From Ralstonia sp. RRA (GTDB taxonomy: Bacteria > Pseudomonadota > Gammaproteobacteria > Burkholderiales > Burkholderiaceae), in assembly GCF_037023145.1 (NCBI RefSeq), contig NZ_CP146092.1, positions 124,001 through 188,000 of the forward strand: 64,000 bases of DNA, written 5' to 3'. This document shows positions 61,849 to 64,000 of this stretch, in pieces (the stretch's first letter is position 1; every line of letters begins with the position of its first letter). The position numbers and the translations under genes were made by a program. A model generated the notes under the pieces. That model ran no database searches. It was not told the origin of the DNA and worked only from the letters and a program-made list of their open reading frames with translations.

Positions 61849-62235
61849 ATGACCAATCGTCCGACCGCGAAAGACAATGCCAAGCGTTTTGCCAGTGTGA
61901 TCCAGGCGCTTCATGCTTGCCAAACCGCTTGCGAGCATTGCGCGACGGAATCCGGCAAGAACGGCCACGCTGAAACCATGGCGCGCTGCATGAGCCTGTG
62001 TACGGACTGCGCAGAATACTGCGCCATCACGCGCAGGTTCCTGGAGCGCAATAGTGAATTTGCTGAACTGCTGCTGGAAGACTGCGCCGAGATTTGTAAC
62101 CAGTGTGCGGAAGAATGCGATCATCACGGCCAAGGCCATTGCAGCGGCTGCGCAACCGCCTGCCGCGCCTGCATGAGCGCCTGCCTGAAAGTCGCTGGCG
62201 TTGAGGCAGCCACCGCTGAACCGACCGTTTTCTAA
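61849..62235 (+). CDS. Four-helix-bundle copper-storage-like protein (Csp3/DUF326 type)
   Basis: A 128-residue protein with 16 cysteines, arranged as repeated CxxxC pairs on helices (CQTACEHC, CMSLCTDCAEYC, CAEICNQCAEEC, CSGCATACRACMSAC). This is the pattern of cytosolic copper-storage proteins, which bind many Cu(I) ions. ATG at 61849 with AAAGGA upstream. No signal peptide, so cytoplasmic. It lies 18 bp upstream of a CadR-type gene, probably co-transcribed. Confidence 0.85.
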   Translation: MTNRPTAKDNAKRFASVIQALHACQTACEHCATESGKNGHAETMARCMSLCTDCAEYCAITRRFLERNSEFAELLLEDCAEICNQCAEECDHHGQGHCSGCATACRACMSACLKVAGVEAATAEPTVF

Positions 62236-62253
62236 TCCCCTTTTTCAACGCAT

Positions 62254-62730
62254 ATGAAAATTGGCGAGCTCGCCCAGCGCACGGGCATCAGCATCGAGAC
62301 CATCCGTTTCTATGAAGCGCAGGGCCTGCTGCCGCCGCCGGCGCGCGCCGCCAACAACTACCGCGTCTACACACCCGAGCATGCCGAGCAACTGGCCTTC
62401 ATTGCGAAGTGCCGGTCGCTCGACATGGCGCATACCGAAATCCGCCGGTTGCTGGAACTGCAGAGCAACCCGCAGGCCTCGTGCGAGGAAATCAATCATC
62501 TGCTGGACGACCACCTGCGCCATGTTGAAGCACGCATTGCCGAGCTGACCGAACTCAAGCGCCAGATCGAATCGATCGGGCTGCGCTGCACGACGGCCGC
62601 ATCCGTGGCGGAATGCGGCGTGCTGCAGTCGCTGCATGAAGAGCCGGTCGCCACCAGCCCCCACGGCCACAACCATGATCATGGCGAGGCCGAACACGCA
62701 CATCGTCACATCCGCGGCGTGCATCGCTGA
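62254..62730 (+). CDS. CadR/PbrR-type MerR-family metal-responsive regulator
   Basis: A 158-residue MerR-family activator. The helix-turn-helix is MKIGELAQRTGISIETIRFY. Metal ligands expected for Cd(II)/Pb(II) sensors are C77, C112 and C121. The His-rich C-terminus (HGHNHDHGEAEHAHRH) is characteristic of CadR. It is downstream of the Cys-rich storage protein; no P-type ATPase target is visible in the window. Confidence 0.87.
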   Translation: MKIGELAQRTGISIETIRFYEAQGLLPPPARAANNYRVYTPEHAEQLAFIAKCRSLDMAHTEIRRLLELQSNPQASCEEINHLLDDHLRHVEARIAELTELKRQIESIGLRCTTAASVAECGVLQSLHEEPVATSPHGHNHDHGEAEHAHRHIRGVHR

Positions 62731-62806
62731 CGGGCCATACCTGCTGCCGGGCACGTCACTTTGACGTGCGATACTCGCCGCATTTCACGACATGTGGATG
62801 GGGCGG

Positions 62807-64000
62807 ATGAAGACGAAAACGGCAACGCATTTTCTGCATCAGCAACGCATGGCGCTCGGCGCGGTCACGATGGCCGCCGCTGCGGCAACGCATGCCGCAA
62901 CGCCATCGCGCATCACCGATGTCACGCTGTATCCGGATAGCGCCACGGTTGTGCGCACCGCCACCGTTGCCGCCGGTGCACGCAGTGTCGAGCTGACCTG
63001 CCTGCCAACCACATTCGATGCCGACAGCTTGCGTGTCGAGAGCGAGAGCGCCATCCGCGTGGGTGATGTGCGTGTGGAAACCGTGCCCAGTGAAGGCAGT
63101 ACTTGCGCAAAGACTGCCCTGGAAACTCAGATCCGCACTCTCCAAGATCAGCGAGCCGCGCTCGACGTGCAACTGCAGGCGAACGCGCTGTCGGCCAGCT
63201 ACCTGAAGGCGGTAAGTGAACGTACCGGCGGCGATGGGCGTGCACCGGCCACGGACTTCTCAACACTGGGCCGCGCCACCGATGCGCTGGCGCGTAACGC
63301 GCAGGAAGTCTTCACGCGGCAAGAGCAACTGAAGAAGCGCGACGCCGAGTTGAAAGCGCAGCTCGATGCGCTGCAACGCACGCATGGTTCGGGCGCCGAC
63401 ACGCTGCGCACAGTTCGCATTGCCGTGGCAGCACCGCGTGGCGGCGAATTGCGCGTCAGCTACCAGACCGCGCGTGCGGGCTGGCGGCCGGCATATCAGG
63501 CAAGTGTGGATTCCGTGCACTCGAACGTCGTCGTTGAGCGACAGGCAACAGTTGCGCAATCAACCGGGGAAGACTGGCGCGGCGTTCGGCTGCGGCTGTC
63601 GACGGGCCAGCCACGCAATACGCCTCGTGGTCCGGAGCCGTATGCATGGCAACTGGACATCCAGCAACCGCAGCCCACACCCAAAGCCGCCCCTGCGCCG
63701 GTGTTCTCAAGGGCAGTCGCGCCGGCAGCCGTCGCCTCGGAAACCTCGCGCTGGGGGCTTCGTGGGACGGAAGACGCCCCGCTCTTTGACGTCAACACCA
63801 TCCAGACCACCTTCTCCACCGAATTTGAAGTCCCCGGCGCCGTGGAACTGCCGTCCGATGCGCAGAAGGTGACCTTCTCGCTGGCAAGCGAAACGCTGCC
63901 CGCCAAGCTGACGGCGCGCAGCACACCCCGCATGGATCGCGCTGCTTACCTGATCGCGACCGTGGATCGCCCGCAGGGCGTCTGGCCGGGCGGCACGTTG
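62807..64000 (+). CDS. DUF4139-family protein, truncated by window edge
   Basis: About 398 residues to the right edge. Likely signal peptide (RMALGAVTMAAAAATHAATP), then DUF4140-like N-domain (ITDVTLYPDSATVVRTATVA), a coiled-coil region (ETQIRTLQDQRAALDVQLQA to ELKAQLDALQ) and the DUF4139 start (ELRVSYQTARAGWRPAYQAS, GEDWRGVRLRLSTGQP). Family function unknown; some members affect mucoidy. Start at 62807 is tentative, ATGs at 62792 and 62798 are in frame. Confidence 0.8.
   Translation, partial: MKTKTATHFLHQQRMALGAVTMAAAAATHAATPSRITDVTLYPDSATVVRTATVAAGARSVELTCLPTTFDADSLRVESESAIRVGDVRVETVPSEGSTCAKTALETQIRTLQDQRAALDVQLQANALSASYLKAVSERTGGDGRAPATDFSTLGRATDALARNAQEVFTRQEQLKKRDAELKAQLDALQRTHGSGADTLRTVRIAVAAPRGGELRVSYQTARAGWRPAYQASVDSVHSNVVVERQATVAQSTGEDWRGVRLRLSTGQPRNTPRGPEPYAWQLDIQQPQPTPKAAPAPVFSRAVAPAAVASETSRWGLRGTEDAPLFDVNTIQTTFSTEFEVPGAVELPSDAQKVTFSLASETLPAKLTARSTPRMDRAAYLIATVDRPQGVWPGGTL

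Overview
The window is GC-rich, densely coded DNA whose best fit is a beta-proteobacterium of the Ralstonia type. Clues are the flagellar gene order, the H-NS-like protein ending in a KYRDPKTGATWSGRGRAP-type motif, the 273-residue flagellin and leuA close to the flagellar genes. In Ralstonia the flagellar genes lie on the second replicon, so this is probably chromosome 2 or the megaplasmid. The genus call is inference from protein content; no database search was run.

Layout. (1) 1-4264, minus strand: fliI (partial), fliH, fliG, fliF, coding for the export ATPase, its regulator, the switch and the MS ring. (2) 4528-17053, plus strand: fliE followed by a GT2/TPR glycosyltransferase, then a nucleotide-sugar and glycan-modification cassette (rfbF, rfbG, an RmlC-like epimerase, a DegT aminotransferase, a PhyH dioxygenase, a C-methyltransferase, a GNAT, a WbqC-like protein, a CmcI-like protein and a GT2), then a second fliE, an ohrR-type MarR regulator and a second GT2/TPR glycosyltransferase. 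The cassette is thus bracketed by two fliE and glycosyltransferase modules. (3) 17067-21041, minus strand: fliT, fliS, fliD, fliC, with sigma-28 type promoters before fliD and fliC. (4) 21446-24243: a LuxR-type regulator with an atypical receiver, and a PAS-GGDEF-EAL protein. (5) 24458-28726, plus strand: fliL, fliM, fliN, fliO, fliP, fliQ, fliR. (6) 28782-34335: non-flagellar genes (YkgJ-like, FabG-like, ACT domain, spermidine-synthase-like, SulP, DUF1275). (7) 34402-45099, minus strand: flgL back to flgB. (8) 45514-48595, plus strand: flgA, flgM, flgN and a second LuxR-type regulator with an atypical receiver. (9) 48842-55459: a Tsx-like porin, a GntR regulator, an H-NS family protein, a GGDEF(degenerate)-EAL protein, a small glycine-zipper lipoprotein and an intergenic cluster of DnaA-box-like sites. 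(10) 55460-59360, minus strand: a MocA-like cytidylyltransferase, ohr and the two subunits of an isoquinoline 1-oxidoreductase-type molybdoenzyme. (11) 59600-64000, plus strand: two leucine-rich leader ORFs before leuA, a Cys-rich copper-storage-like protein, a CadR-type regulator and a truncated DUF4139 protein.

How it works together. Most of the window encodes the flagellum: export gate, basal body, rod, hook, hook-associated proteins, filament and its chaperones. FlgM and sigma-28 type promoters give the late-gene checkpoint. The island between the two fliE copies is most simply read as making and transferring an unusual CDP-linked deoxyamino sugar onto flagellin, which two c-di-GMP-type proteins and two phosphorylation-independent LuxR regulators may accompany in motility control. 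Two observations stand out: the fliE-bracketed glycan island, and the tandem leucine-rich leaders before leuA, the second of which overlaps the leuA start codon.
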